A DNA stretch of 64,000 bases from positions 3,984,850 through 4,048,849 of the forward strand of contig NC_030992.1 in the NCBI RefSeq assembly GCF_000149955.1, written 5' to 3'. The DNA comes from Fusarium oxysporum f. sp. lycopersici 4287. Taxonomy: Eukaryota; Ascomycota; Sordariomycetes; Hypocreales; Nectriaceae. Under the pieces are notes generated by a model. The model worked only from the letters and a program-made list of their open reading frames with translations. It had not been told where the DNA came from and ran no database searches. The position numbers and the translations under genes are program-made. Shown here one piece after another: positions 1 through 10,041 of this stretch (the stretch's first letter is position 1; the number at the start of each line of letters is the position of its first letter).

Positions 1-887
1 CAAAAATCGACTTAACCATTCATTTTGAAGTAGCTCAGAAAAGAGCTTACGAATTTGAAGAGTGGCAGTAATGGAAGCTGAGTGAAGCTGCGTATGGCAG
101 AGTAGAAGCTTGCATGAATCTGAATCAATAGTTCCGTAACAGAGCTCATGATGATTCCACAATGTGTTTGAGAATCGGGAAGAATGGCTGTCGGGCGTGT
201 AGGTAAGAAAGCTCATACGTGCATCTTCGCCGACGAAATGACCAATTTCGGGATCGAGACCAACCTCCGGATGGATGATGAGACGATCGAAAGAGCCCCT
301 TCGGAGCTACTCGAGAGTAGTACCAGCCGATACTGGATCTCCCGGAAGTCAAGCCAAGAGGATTATCTAGCTGAGTGAAGAAGATAAGGACAAGTAACTT
401 CGTAGATGTCTTCGAACACAAGAGTAATCTATCACGAAGGGCGGGTTGCACGAGATCGAATTGCATACCTCACCTTTTCCCATCACGCCAGGGGAAAGCT
501 AGCTGTCTCTCAAGCCCACGAGATCTCAATTGAGAATGAAAGTCGGGTCTCCAAGGGCGTAGCGCAAATTAGACATCCTCCTGTTTCCCGGCATGACCTC
601 CGGGATGATACCAACAGTTCAGCCAGCCACAAGACCTTGACCATCTACACCAAAGCCAGATCATTCAACTCCTGAGCCCGGCTGCGTCAAGAAGATGCTC
701 CTTTCCCACATCACGATCACCAATCTGAAGATTTTTGAGCGTTAGCTCCCAGACTATCGATTTCAGATTCATGCAGACCTGCATGTTGAGGGTCTTTGTA
801 CACTGAATAGCGTGACAAACGCGTCACTAAGAAAAGACTCCTCTCAACTGCATTAACAGACTACGCTAAGGGTTTGGATGTTTCGAG
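1..887. other. left-edge region without a supported gene
   Basis: I see no coding region here that I can support. The short open frames (89 residues or fewer on the plus strand, 106 on the minus) have no recognisable motif and no splice partners. The right part must hold the promoter of the secreted-protein gene that starts at 1034. Confidence 0.5.
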
Positions 888-1033
888 GATAAATACTTGA
901 GTTCTCTCCCATCAACTTCAAGTTTTCTCATCACAGCATCAAACACTCTAACAAACACTCTCGTTCATCTTCACCACACTCTTTCAACCACATTCTTTTA
1001 CTCTTCCCAATCTCTTCAACAGTCTCAGTCACA
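888..1033 (+). promoter_or_regulatory. TATA-like box and CT-rich leader of the PAN-module gene
   Basis: A TATA-like GATAAATA lies at 888-895, about 146 bp before the ATG at 1034. It is followed by a long pyrimidine-rich, CACTCT-rich leader (about 940-1030), typical of highly expressed filamentous-fungal genes. The transcription start is inferred, not seen. Confidence 0.5.
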
Positions 1034-2353
1034 ATGAAGTACTCTCTCACCCTCCTTTCCCTCTCCATGGCCTCCGCCATGGCAACCCCCTTTGCCTCCA
1101 GCACCCAAAAGTGCAACATCGCTCCCAGCGCCTCTTCCAACCGCAAGGTTCAACCTTACCATACCGGCAAAGCTGACACCGCCATCGACTGCCAGACCTT
1201 CTGTGCCTCCGATGACTTCTGCAAGAGCTTTGCCTTTGGTCTCGTCAAGGGTCACTCGCATCCCAGCTGTCTCCTCTTCAAGGTCTCAGCTTCCGAAGTT
1301 CCTGCTCGCAAGGATGGTCTTCACGTCTTTGATAAGCAGTGTGCTGCTGATCGGGTACCCACTTCTGCACCTACAACCTCTGAACCTTGGGGTTCTGTGC
1401 CTAAGAAGGTTCTTGTTCGTCGATCTTTGAAGTGTAACTGTGCTGCTTCTGGTTCTGCGAGCGGTGATGTTGAGCCTCTCAAGACTACTACTGCTGCTAC
1501 TGCTAAGGACTGTCAGGCTCTTGCTGAGGCGGATTCTTCCTGCCAGAGCTTCCTCTATGGTCTTCCTAGCGGATCAAGCACTCCTGTTTGCAAGCTTTAC
1601 AAGGTTGCTGCTGCCAAGGTTCCTGCTCGTGGCGACACTCTCTTTGTCTTTGACAAGAGCTGCTCTTCTAAGCAGGTTCCTACCACTCCTCCCACCGAGG
1701 ACGCTCCCCGCGGCCTCATCGGTACTGCCAAGGCTACCAAGGTTCAGAAATCTGCGCCCAAGGTCACCAAGGTTGCTGAGGTGAAGGTTGAGAAGCAGGA
1801 CAACGACGCTTACAAGGTTTCCAACCCCAAGGCCAAGACTACCAAGGTCCAGAAGCCCAAGGCTAAAGCTACCAAGGTCGTCAAGGTTGAAGACGACAAC
1901 ACTCAGTACGATCAGGTCGGTGATGACTCTGTCAAGCACCAGGCCAAGGTTACCAAGGTTGAGAACAAGCAGCCCAAGGCCACCAAGGCCGCAAAGGTCG
2001 ACAACGAGAAGGTCCAGAAGAACCAGGACAAGTCTGGCAAGACTGAGGCTAAGGTCACCAAGGTTGAGAACAAGCAGCCCAAGGCTACCAAGGTCCAGAA
2101 CAGCAAGCCCCAGGCCACCAAAGTTCAGTACAAGGATGAGACCAAGAACACCAACGACAAGGACAACACCAACGAGAACAAGAACGTCAAGGCCGACAGC
2201 CCCAAGACCCTCGCTACCAAGGTCCGCAACAACGAGCACCAAGCCACCAAGATCCAGGCTGTTGAGCACCAGGCTACCCAGGCCGAGGGCAAGAAGTCTG
2301 CTTGCAAAACCACCAAGGGCTCTGCTGCTCAGCCTAAGATCACCCAGGCTTAG
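1034..2353 (+). CDS. secreted protein with two PAN/apple-like modules and a Lys/Thr-rich repeat tail
   Basis: This is a single-exon frame of 439 residues. Residues 1-18 look like a signal peptide (hydrophobic LTLLSLSMASAMA ending at A-T-P). Two Cys-rich modules follow (about 27-105 and 134-211). Each starts with a Cys, contains C-x3-C-x4-C-x-S-F-x-[FY]-G or a close variant, then C-x-L-[FY]-K-V, V-P-A-R and F-D-K-x-C. This resembles fungal PAN/apple-like domains that bind carbohydrate or protein. From about residue 230 the chain is low-complexity, rich in Lys, Thr, Val and Gln. It has more than ten [KQ]-A-T-K-[VI] units, and the longer unit KVTKVENKQPKATK occurs twice. The likely role is an extracellular or wall-associated adhesive protein, inferred from architecture. 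A TATA box and CT-rich leader precede it. No specific family assignment is claimed beyond the module resemblance. Confidence 0.85.
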   Translation: MKYSLTLLSLSMASAMATPFASSTQKCNIAPSASSNRKVQPYHTGKADTAIDCQTFCASDDFCKSFAFGLVKGHSHPSCLLFKVSASEVPARKDGLHVFDKQCAADRVPTSAPTTSEPWGSVPKKVLVRRSLKCNCAASGSASGDVEPLKTTTAATAKDCQALAEADSSCQSFLYGLPSGSSTPVCKLYKVAAAKVPARGDTLFVFDKSCSSKQVPTTPPTEDAPRGLIGTAKATKVQKSAPKVTKVAEVKVEKQDNDAYKVSNPKAKTTKVQKPKAKATKVVKVEDDNTQYDQVGDDSVKHQAKVTKVENKQPKATKAAKVDNEKVQKNQDKSGKTEAKVTKVENKQPKATKVQNSKPQATKVQYKDETKNTNDKDNTNENKNVKADSPKTLATKVRNNEHQATKIQAVEHQATQAEGKKSACKTTKGSAAQPKITQA

Positions 2354-2646
2354 GATGCCCTACGCTGAGGAGGAAGTGGCCATGTCAAGGTGGTTCTATT
2401 GTAGAGCCTTCATTTCCTTCCCGGTTTTCGTCTCTGGGACACCTCTGTCTGTCCGTCGTTTCTGGCTCCTGGAGCGACGACAGGGTCTGCCTCTGTTGAC
2501 AATCATTTTCCTTTCGTATCTATCTGCTTCATCTTCTGTACTCTTATAATGTTTACATAGATTCGAGCTATATAGTCTTTCAATAACACCCATTTCCTTT
2601 TTCTCAGTCGACGCGCGCGTTGATAACAGACTTTGTTCATTATACA

Positions 2647-3224
2647 TTAATTCGGGATGAAGATGCATTTGCATAGTGGGCAGTCGACATGATGTTCCTT
2701 GAACCAAGAGTCCAAGCATCTGGTATGGAACACGTGCTCGCATGTCAACCGCCGTACATCTTCCTCATCCACTAGAGTCTCAAGACATACAGCACTTCAT
2801 AGCAATCACTGTTAGCATGACTCCAGCTTTGTAGCATTTCGACGTACCATATCTCTGCCAGGCTGACTTCTGTTGAGCTCACACTTGATTGCTTTCTAAC
2901 ATCCTTGTACTTGATAGATGGATTCGCTCGGTTTAACGTCTGTAGGTTATGTCGCTCTATCGGCGTTCGCTGTCTTGGTGGCACGCGAATGACGGTCATT
3001 CGAGGTTGTCGACGGGTATTACAGCTTCGGAACTTTAACAGGATACTTCGCGGGTTAGCATCAACTCGCAAGCTAGTCAGTGTAACCTACATGATGATGG
3101 TCACTATGGCGAGAGTCCCACCGAATAAGAACCAGGGTAGGTGCACGCTCGAAGCCCTATCATCGTAGCTTTCAGTCTCTGAGCCGTCTTTCTGCGCGTA
3201 TTTCGTAGACCACGGGTTCATCGG
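2647..3224 (-). CDS. one-pass membrane RING-H2 finger protein, probable E3 ubiquitin ligase
   Basis: Three exons are supported: 3224..3091, 3045..2848 and 2794..2647. Intron 3090..3046 has GTAGGT, branch GCTAAC and AAG; intron 2847..2795 has GTACGT, branch GCTAACA and AAG. Splicing creates an uninterrupted frame of about 159 residues and rebuilds the first RING cysteine across the second junction. Residues about 29-45 form one hydrophobic membrane segment (PWFLFGGTLAIVTII), followed by a basic stretch. The C-terminus is a complete C3H2C3 RING with C111, C114, C129, H131, H134, C137, C149 and C152 and the usual Trp after the sixth ligand. RING-H2 proteins of this layout act as membrane-anchored ubiquitin ligases; the substrate is unknown. 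The 5' end is uncertain: a Met at 3290 in the same frame, or an upstream exon, is possible. Confidence 0.75.
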
Positions 3225-3290
3225 ACGCCTGGGGCACTTACATCGAGGGCCCTTCACATGCGAGTATTCGCAAAGCTCGACCGCATACAC

Positions 3291-4083
3291 GATCCGAGAC
3301 TAGTAGACATGCCTCGGTTAAACCAATTTCCGAGTTTTGACTGATTGTCGGATAATCAAGAGCGGATATCAATAGCCAAGCTGTTTCATCAAAACATTGG
3401 CATTTGTCTAATGGCTGTTCAGAGCAGAAATAGTATGAACAAGAACAGCAAGACAACAATGATGAAAAAGGGCGAGTATGAAGAGAAAGTTGTTGTTCAA
3501 ATCATGCTGAATTGATACGGACATTGCCCATCTTTCAAGGGATGCCCAGAATAATATCCAACAGACAAGACCAGCCAAGCACAGTAGCACTCTTTTGCAC
3601 TGCCACTCTTCCACCCTCGCTAAACCCAACCCGGAAACTAACCACCAGCCAAGAACCCATCACCCAACGTCGTCATCACCCATCAAAACACCCTGAAACA
3701 TGCTCAAAATAAACGATATGGACCCTGAGATTGTCTCTTGACGCGTACATAGCATTTCGTCTAGAACACGAATTATTGTTTCAGGACATCATTGTGTGCA
3801 CATCGCGAGGGCTGTTAATATACATATAAAAAACATGACTGGGTTCGTCGTATAAATGTGGATCGCCAAGTTTACTCCTGATGATGCCAAGTCGGCTTTG
3901 TTCAAGTTATCCGGTAGTTGCGTACACGCGGTGAACAAATTTTCTCCCTTGAACAATTAACAAATCAGTCACATAGTATCTCATTAAGGTTTAAGCATAC
4001 TGATCAACTCTAGGGGCTGGCCAACTTTATCTGACACTTCAGCTCTGCCCCTCCCCATCCTTCTCCCTGCATCCCTCATCATC
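3291..4083. other. intergenic region between divergent genes
   Basis: No coding region is supported. It separates the minus-strand RING gene from the plus-strand transporter gene and so should hold both promoters. The last 60 bp before 4084 are pyrimidine-rich, as expected for a leader. Confidence 0.5.
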
Positions 4084-5094
4084 ATGGGTCTTGACTTTGG
4101 TCAGGCGATTGGCACAGCTTGTGCGACATTCGCCATCACCAACGTCGACGACATTTTTGTTCTCGTCGCGTTCTTCGCCGAGGCTACGACGAGTCGATCG
4201 CTCACGCCTGTCAAGATCGCTATCGGACAATATGTCGGGTTTACAGTCATTGTCGCCGTGAGCATGATTGGCTTTGGCGCGTCGCTACTCATTCCTGCCG
4301 AACCAATTGGATTTCTCGGTCTGTTGCCAATATTGCTGGGTATGTGGTGGATTCTGAGTTATATCTTTAGCAAGGATGAGGATGAGGAGGAGTCTCTGGA
4401 TCAAGAGTTGACAACTACCGATGGGTTCAAGAGTGTCTTCAAGGTCGCTTCCATCACTGTCATGAATGGCGCCGACAATATCAGCACGTATATTCCTCTC
4501 TTTGCAGAAGCGAAAGCTGGAGAGCTGGCGATATATATAGTCGTTTACTACATCATGCTTGGCGTATGGTGTTTCGCTGCATATCTCATCATGCGGCAAA
4601 AGCATATTCTACACATTGCTCAGAAATATGCCCGCAGGTTGGTGCCGTTCCTCTATGTTGGTCTCGGAATTTTCATCATTGTCAACTCGGAGTGTTATCC
4701 CTGGGCTATTGAGGAGATTGATGATGACATTGCTTCACATCCCGGCAAGATTGTCATGGGAGTAACGACGGCTGGTCTTTTGGCGATCTGCATTAGCGCT
4801 ATGCTTTGGAGGAAGTTGGGCCAGAGGTCGGAGGAAGTTCTAGTGGATGATGCATCGTCTGCTGTCGATGGTCAACGAGGATCACAGGAAGGAGGACGAG
4901 ACACGGAACAAGAGGTTGGAGAGCAATCTGAAGTCATCAGAGACGCAGGTAGGCTCAAGACTCTCTTTCCATACTGATACTAAAAGTTGACTGACAGTAA
5001 ACTAGGCCACAACGATGGTTCTACGAACAAGACCGGAGCGCTAGTCAATAATGTCCCCGTTGACGTTCCCAGGGAGGGAGGCTCGGCGGTATAA
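4084..5094 (+). CDS. CadD-like (cadmium resistance family) membrane transporter
   Basis: Two exons: 4084..4948 and 5006..5094. The 57-nt intron begins GTAGGC and ends CTAG; joining gives 317 residues. The N-terminus reads G-x-A-x-x-T-F-A-x-T-N-x-D-D-x-F-V-L-x-A-F-F, the signature of the CadD/Cad cation transporter family first known in Gram-positive bacteria. About six hydrophobic segments can be drawn (residues about 5-32, 44-70, 76-96, 116-136, 146-170, 185-203), with a further one near 222-240. Acidic loops follow segment 3 (DEDEEES). The last 75 residues are a polar Glu/Ser/Gly-rich tail, presumably cytoplasmic. It probably exports divalent cations or related solutes across the plasma or vacuolar membrane. 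The family is known from bacteria for cadmium; the substrate in this fungus is unknown. Confidence 0.8.
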
Positions 5095-5880
5095 AGACCA
5101 TTACAGATAAAGAAATGACTCTAGCGGGAAGCAACACCTGGTCTGGCATCAGGTTATTCTTAATAATATTTTCTCCCTTGCGACATCGTCATCTTGCCAA
5201 AGACACTACATAACGTCCAATCGGTCAAAGTGCAGGGTGAACAGGGCTTATCAAAGCTACAGTCATGTGCAGATTTTCTGCCGTCAAGTGCATTCGCAGA
5301 ACGCCCCCCATTCGACGCCATGCCGGTATCCATGATCGATAGTTCTATCTTCAATTTCGGCCCGCTTGCCCATGGTTTAGACTTCCTTTGAAGGGCTCTC
5401 TGTTTCAGATGTCAATGCGACACGGCGACAAAGGTTGCAAGCCCTAGACGTCACGTCGACGCTTATCTATTGTCAACATACAGTTCGACGCAAGCAATTA
5501 TATCGATAAATCACCTCTAGAGTTGGGGATAGTAGGGGTCTAGATTCGGGCACCTGGCGGGCATGTTACTCGCCGATCAGCCGAGTTCGTCATCCCCTGG
5601 CGACATGGACGAATCAGAATTAATACTGACATGTCGTTGGACAGAGTTGTCACTTTGAATCACCAGACTATACTGAAACAATAAAGAAGCTTTGAGGCCC
5701 GATTGATAGTGTGCGACACTACGTCCGTCGATCTACGCCTTTCAGGCTGAATCATGACATAATATCCCGTGCTTACACCGCTTTTCATCCCATTCTTTCG
5801 ACCCCAAATTCTCAATGCGCCACTAAAACCAACAGTCAACTTTTCCGACATATCAGAATCTCATTTATTAGATACAAAAG
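5095..5880. other. intergenic region and acetyltransferase promoter
   Basis: No gene is supported in this stretch. At 5750-5778 it carries a 16-bp block (AATCATGACATAATAT), followed after a short spacer by CTTACAC. This recurs in the thioredoxin promoter at 14621-14650 and is recorded separately. Confidence 0.5.
5750..5778 (+). promoter_or_regulatory. candidate shared promoter element, copy 1
   Basis: AATCATGACATAATAT, a 6-nt spacer, then CTTACAC. It lies about 100-130 bp before the acetyltransferase ATG. The same block, with a spacer one base longer, occurs about 300 bp before the thioredoxin ATG. This may be a common transcription-factor site, but chance is not excluded for the 16-mer alone. 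Confidence 0.35.
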
Positions 5881-6645
5881 ATGGCTGCATCAAGTAAGAA
5901 TCTGGAACGTATCGCTGAACTCCGACAGAGTGAGGTGCCGGTCCCATGGTGTGGCGAGTTTGAGAAAATGATAAGCGGCATGAAGTTAGTGTCGCCAACT
6001 TCCCCAAGAAAACTATCTAACTTGGGCCATATAGCTTTAACACAGGCAATTCGCAGGAAATGATGGTTTACAAATTAGCTACAAAAAAGAGACTGCTCTC
6101 TTTCAACGATGAGAGTATTCCTGACGGTAGCACCCTCGCATCATTAAAATCAAGACGTATGGAGGTAGCAAAAGAGATGTTTGGAAAACTAGGCCAAGAC
6201 GTCACCATCGAGCCCCCCTTCTTTCTCCTCTGGGGCTGCAACATATTCATCGGAAACGGCGTCTACATGAACCGAGAGTAAGCCTCACAACCTCCACAAG
6301 AGCCCATCTTGCTCAGAACTACGCAGGGTATCAATCCACGACAACGCCCTTGTTACTATAGGAGACGGTGTACTCATAGGTCCTGGAGTTTGTATCTGCC
6401 CAGGTACTCACGCCGCGGATATGCACAGCAGGAGAGAAGCGCAGGGTACATCGTTTGCGCTGCCGATTCGTATAGAGGCGGATTGTTGGATAGGGGCTCG
6501 AGCTACGATCTTACCGGGTGTTACTATAGGGAGAGGAGCGACTGTTGCGGCAGGGGCGGTTGTTATCAAGGATGTTGAGGCGGAGACGTTGGTGGGAGGA
6601 GTTCCGGCGAGGTTTATTCGGAGTTTGAAGAGTGCATCGACATGA
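5881..6645 (+). CDS. maltose/galactoside O-acetyltransferase-like hexapeptide-repeat acetyltransferase
   Basis: Three exons: 5881..5984, 6035..6277 and 6327..6645. The introns begin GTTAGT and GTAAGC and end TAG and CAG. The joined product is 221 residues. Residues about 25-85 match the N-terminal Mac (maltose acetyltransferase) domain: E-x-x-x-M-I-S-G-M, then N-T-G-N, and a helical region. After this comes a left-handed beta-helix built from hexapeptide repeats with the standard ending G-A-x-x-x-I-L-P-G-V-T-I-G-x-G-A-x-V-A-A-G-A-V-V-x-K-D and V-x-G-x-P-A-R. The catalytic-type His is seen in G-T-H-A-A-D. Enzymes of this family transfer acetyl from acetyl-CoA to sugars; the acceptor is not predictable. 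Length and domain order are normal for the family. The promoter shares an element with the thioredoxin gene. Confidence 0.9.
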
Positions 6646-6805
6646 GAGCCGATGGCATTGGCAGGTTTCCTTTCAAGGCTCAGGCTGTCGCTTACACGAG
6701 GACATGTCAAAACAAACCGATCGCATTGATATCACTAATCCTGTCTTGGCTTGACCCAAACGCCATGCTTATCTGCATCAACCTTCATCAACTCATGCAC
6801 TAGGC

Positions 6806-7402
6806 CTATGCACCCGCCACCGCACCCGCAACCTCCCCAACAACCTCATCAATAATCTTCTTCAACTCCTTCGACACCACCGCCGAAAACAACACCATAA
6901 CCACAAAGAACTCATCCCCCTGCACATAAACACTGACCTCCTTCTCCCCAAACCTGGTCCAGCCCGCACTCCCATACTTGGCCACCTTACTCCCATTCTG
7001 ATCATACAACTCGAACCCCGTGCCAGTCATCTGATTAACCTTCCACTTGAACTTGCCCATGTGTGTATGAAACCCCCAACTCCCTGTCATGCTGCTGTTC
7101 TTGATCACCATTGGTTGGTTAAACACCGACACGTCGATGCGTGATGTGCTGAGATGCATTGTCGCTGATGCTATTATGTTTTCGGGGGCGGCTGGGCCGC
7201 GGTGCATTAGGAGGGTTGAGCTGCTGGGACGTTTGTAGATTGTGTACAGAGGAGGAGATTCTTTTGGTGCGTTGGAGGGGAGAATGAAGAGAAGGTTGTC
7301 GTCTTGGGGGTGTGGACGGATGGTGAATACTTGGGAACCATTGGAAGAGGAGCCTTGGGGGCTGGATGATCCGTATAAGACTTTATTGAGTAGTTTCTCC
7401 AT
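6806..7402 (-). CDS. LURP-one-related / tubby C-terminal-like domain protein
   Basis: An unspliced frame of 198 residues. I chose the ATG at 7402; the frame is open further upstream but has no earlier ATG. The sequence has the alternating short beta strands of the LOR fold: Q-V-F-T-I-R-P-H, P-L-Y-T-I-Y-K-R, a block of V-x-V-F-N-Q-P-M-V-I, W-G-F-H-T-H-M-G-K-F-K-W-K and G-x-E-L-Y-D-x-x-G. The C-terminal segment V-Y-V-x-G-D-E-F-F-V-V-M-V-L-F-S-A-V-V is a long hydrophobic helix, as in tubby-like and scramblase-like folds. It ends with a Glu/Ala-rich helix. The family is widespread in fungi and plants without a firm biochemical role; membrane or lipid binding is inference. It converges on the acetyltransferase gene, with 160 bp between stop codons. 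Confidence 0.75.
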   Translation of the reverse strand: MEKLLNKVLYGSSSPQGSSSNGSQVFTIRPHPQDDNLLFILPSNAPKESPPLYTIYKRPSSSTLLMHRGPAAPENIIASATMHLSTSRIDVSVFNQPMVIKNSSMTGSWGFHTHMGKFKWKVNQMTGTGFELYDQNGSKVAKYGSAGWTRFGEKEVSVYVQGDEFFVVMVLFSAVVSKELKKIIDEVVGEVAGAVAGA

Positions 7403-8385
7403 GAGGACGACTGTTAAGGTGATGATTGGTTTATATTGACTGTTATCCTTTTTGCTGGGGGAGCTGAACAAGCCAAGAAGGTCGGCGAGGGATCCATTGT
7501 CAATTTATGTCTGTCTTGCCAAGTGATGTCAAAAGTATAAGCCATGTCATATCCTGTAAAGGTAAATATGCTGCGACGGAGGTTGTAATCAGGCATGTTA
7601 GTGCACAGCCCTGTTGGTGGCAAGGGAGGCTGATTGGTCAGTTCGCTCAGGCGGTTTTACGTGCATTAAATTCCGACGCGGAACTGAGACAAATGACGAC
7701 GGGTTCCGCTATCAACAAAGGTGCTTTCTGTGATGGAATCTTTGCAGACCCACTTCTGATTCTTTATTTAGCCTCCATTCAAGGGGTGTAGCTGTTAAAT
7801 CAATCCTTGTAAGGCCCGTTGTCACGTAGCAAACAACGTTCCCTTAAGATTGCGACTTGATCCAGCAATTACTCTCAGCCTATCAAGAGTTCCGGACAGC
7901 ATATAGTAGTGAGAGGCGTCAGATCTTCACTGCAGCTCATCGTACAAGGCTGAGCAAGTCTGTCAGAAGCGCTGATCTCGGGATAATAAAGGCCTGTATG
8001 CCTTGGATCAACAACCCTCACCCATCTAATTCGTCAAAGCAAAAGTTAGACTCATTAAATTTCGGACAGAACGAACAAATCATGTACAAATACTTCAATC
8101 TCGCTCAATTGCTTCCTTTTTTAAAACATGCCAATCTCGTGGCTCATCCCTATCCCCATCCCCCACTATTCCATATCAGGTAAAATGGCGCGCTCCGTCA
8201 TCGTCCAAGTGGAGACCAAAACATGTGAGATCCATTTCCAAGGCTGAGCCCAAGCTTACATCTCGACCTCCCCAACGAGTCTGCGGGGCCTTTAACTATC
8301 TCGGGATTCCAGCCCATTCTCCAATTCAAGGAAGCCTCATCTCAATCTTATCTCTTTTGGGTGAGATATACCGCTCTGACGAACA
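7403..8385. other. divergent intergenic region
   Basis: No gene is supported. The region lies between the start codons of the minus-strand LOR gene and the plus-strand Zn2Cys6 gene and should hold both promoters. A 108-codon open frame at 7857-8183 has neither motif nor convincing coding composition. Confidence 0.5.
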
Positions 8386-10041
8386 ATGCCTGGCGTTCCA
8401 TCTTACAAGGGCTGCGATGCTTGTCGGAAGCAGAAGAAAAAGGTAAGTTAGTGCGATATTGAGGTTGGAGAATTTTTGAGTTAATGAGGGGATAGTGTGA
8501 TAAAGCTCAGCCAAAATGCGCGAGGTGTGAAAGGCTTGATATTCCGTGCATCAACGTTGGGAAACAGCGCTACAAGTTCAAAGTCCAGACCCTCGAACAA
8601 GGAGACAGTATAAGCGTCCAAAGCATCGACACAGAAGATGACACAACAAGTTCAAGTTCGCGATCTTCAAAATCGCCTATTTCTTTCACTCAAGCGTTAA
8701 TCAAAGTTCCTTACAACAAAACAACCATGGTCACTCAAACGCTTGTCTCACGGTTAGAGATTACAGATCTTCGATATGACATTACGTGTTACGGAGACTT
8801 TCTTCGGCATATTCCTGCGCGGTTGGGGAGGAATGAAGCTCTTGATGCATCGGCTGATGCGTTAGCTACTACGTTTTCGACATTGCATCGACCGCAGGGG
8901 TATCAGACTGTTGATGCGCTTACGAAGTATGTTAAAGCGATAAGTTCGTTGAGATTATGCTTGGAGGATCCTGCGAAGGCGAGGATGCCGGAGACTATGT
9001 GCTCGGTGTATCTGATTATGATCTGTCAGGTGAGTGGTCTCGTAGCGTTTGTGGGTGATGCTGACAGATTCAGGGCTGGTTGGGAAGAGATGATGATCCG
9101 ACTACGAGTCACGGCCAAGGCCTGGCATATCTTCTCAAAGCAGCGGCGAGAGAGAATTGGAAAGCCGGTTTTGAAACAGACATGCTCTTGACTTTCTGCG
9201 TCCCAGTCGTACGTCCCCATTGAACCCATCTCGCCTGCATACCCGAAAGTCTCATCACTAACCTCCTCAGATCATAGAAAGCATCTCAAACCCCAAGGTC
9301 AGACTAGAAAAGTGGTTCTGGGACATGCTGGACAACTTCAAAAAGAACAATCCCCCCTCAACACCAGAAAGCGCAAAAGCACAGCAAGACGGCCAAGACG
9401 CGGGCGGAATCCCCAGTCTTTCTATCCGAAACCTAGGTCGACTCCCAGACTTCATAAACGACCCTGAACTCCACCGCATGGAAATAACGTGCGCATACCA
9501 CAGACTTTGCCGCGACCTACGCAAACTCTCCGAAATCGTCAAAGCCGTAACATGGGCGCCCGGTTTCTCCCCAACGCCCATGCAACTCCGCCTCTCACGC
9601 TCCTACAACTCAGCCTACTCCGTACTCCTAACCGTCCTCGTAATAATCGGCCAACTAATGCAAGCCTTTGATCCGTACAACCTCGCTCTCGTCGGAGAAG
9701 CAGCACTATGTTCATCAGAGGTAGTATCCCTCGCGCACCGAATAAGTCAGTACAGACCACTGGGAGCAAGCCATGTTCCGTTGACGCTGGCTATCGCATG
9801 GGCTGCTACGGATGAGCCGGGGATGAAGAGGCAGTTGGAGGAGACGTTGGAGGAGTATCAGCAGGACTGGACTGTGACGCAGTGGATGAAGGTTGGGTAC
9901 TGGTGGACGGATAAGTTCGCGGAGTTGAGGGGGAGGTTGGCGCCGAGGGTTTCGCAGGAGGAAGAGGAGATGTTGATTAGGAGGGGGGAGGGAGTGGAGC
10001 TTAAGGGACAGCAACCTGCTGATGAATGTTGTGTTATGTAG
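8386..10041 (+). CDS. Zn2Cys6 transcription factor
   Basis: Four exons: 8386..8442, 8496..9029, 9074..9208 and 9271..10041. All introns are GT..AG and 44-62 nt; the joined product is 498 residues. The first intron splits the zinc cluster, which is complete once spliced: C10, C13, C20, C27, C30 and C37 in the pattern C-x2-C-x6-C-x6-C-x2-C-x6-C with basic K-Q-K-K-K. A Ser/Thr-rich linker follows (about 55-80). The rest is an alpha-helical middle region like that of fungal regulators of the DUF3468/Fungal_trans_2 type. The protein ends in an acidic coil and C-C-V-M, a CaaX-like tetrapeptide that may be coincidental. It should be a nuclear DNA-binding regulator. Neighbours give no clear target pathway. 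Confidence 0.85.

Noticed and set aside
1574..2269. 231-codon open frame on the minus strand, very Leu/Val/Gly-rich
   Set aside because: Antisense of the Lys/Thr repeat tail of the secreted protein; the repetitive composition keeps the opposite frame open.
7857..8183. 108-codon plus-strand frame between the LOR and Zn2Cys6 genes
   Set aside because: No domain, no splice partners and poor third-position bias; the region is a divergent promoter.
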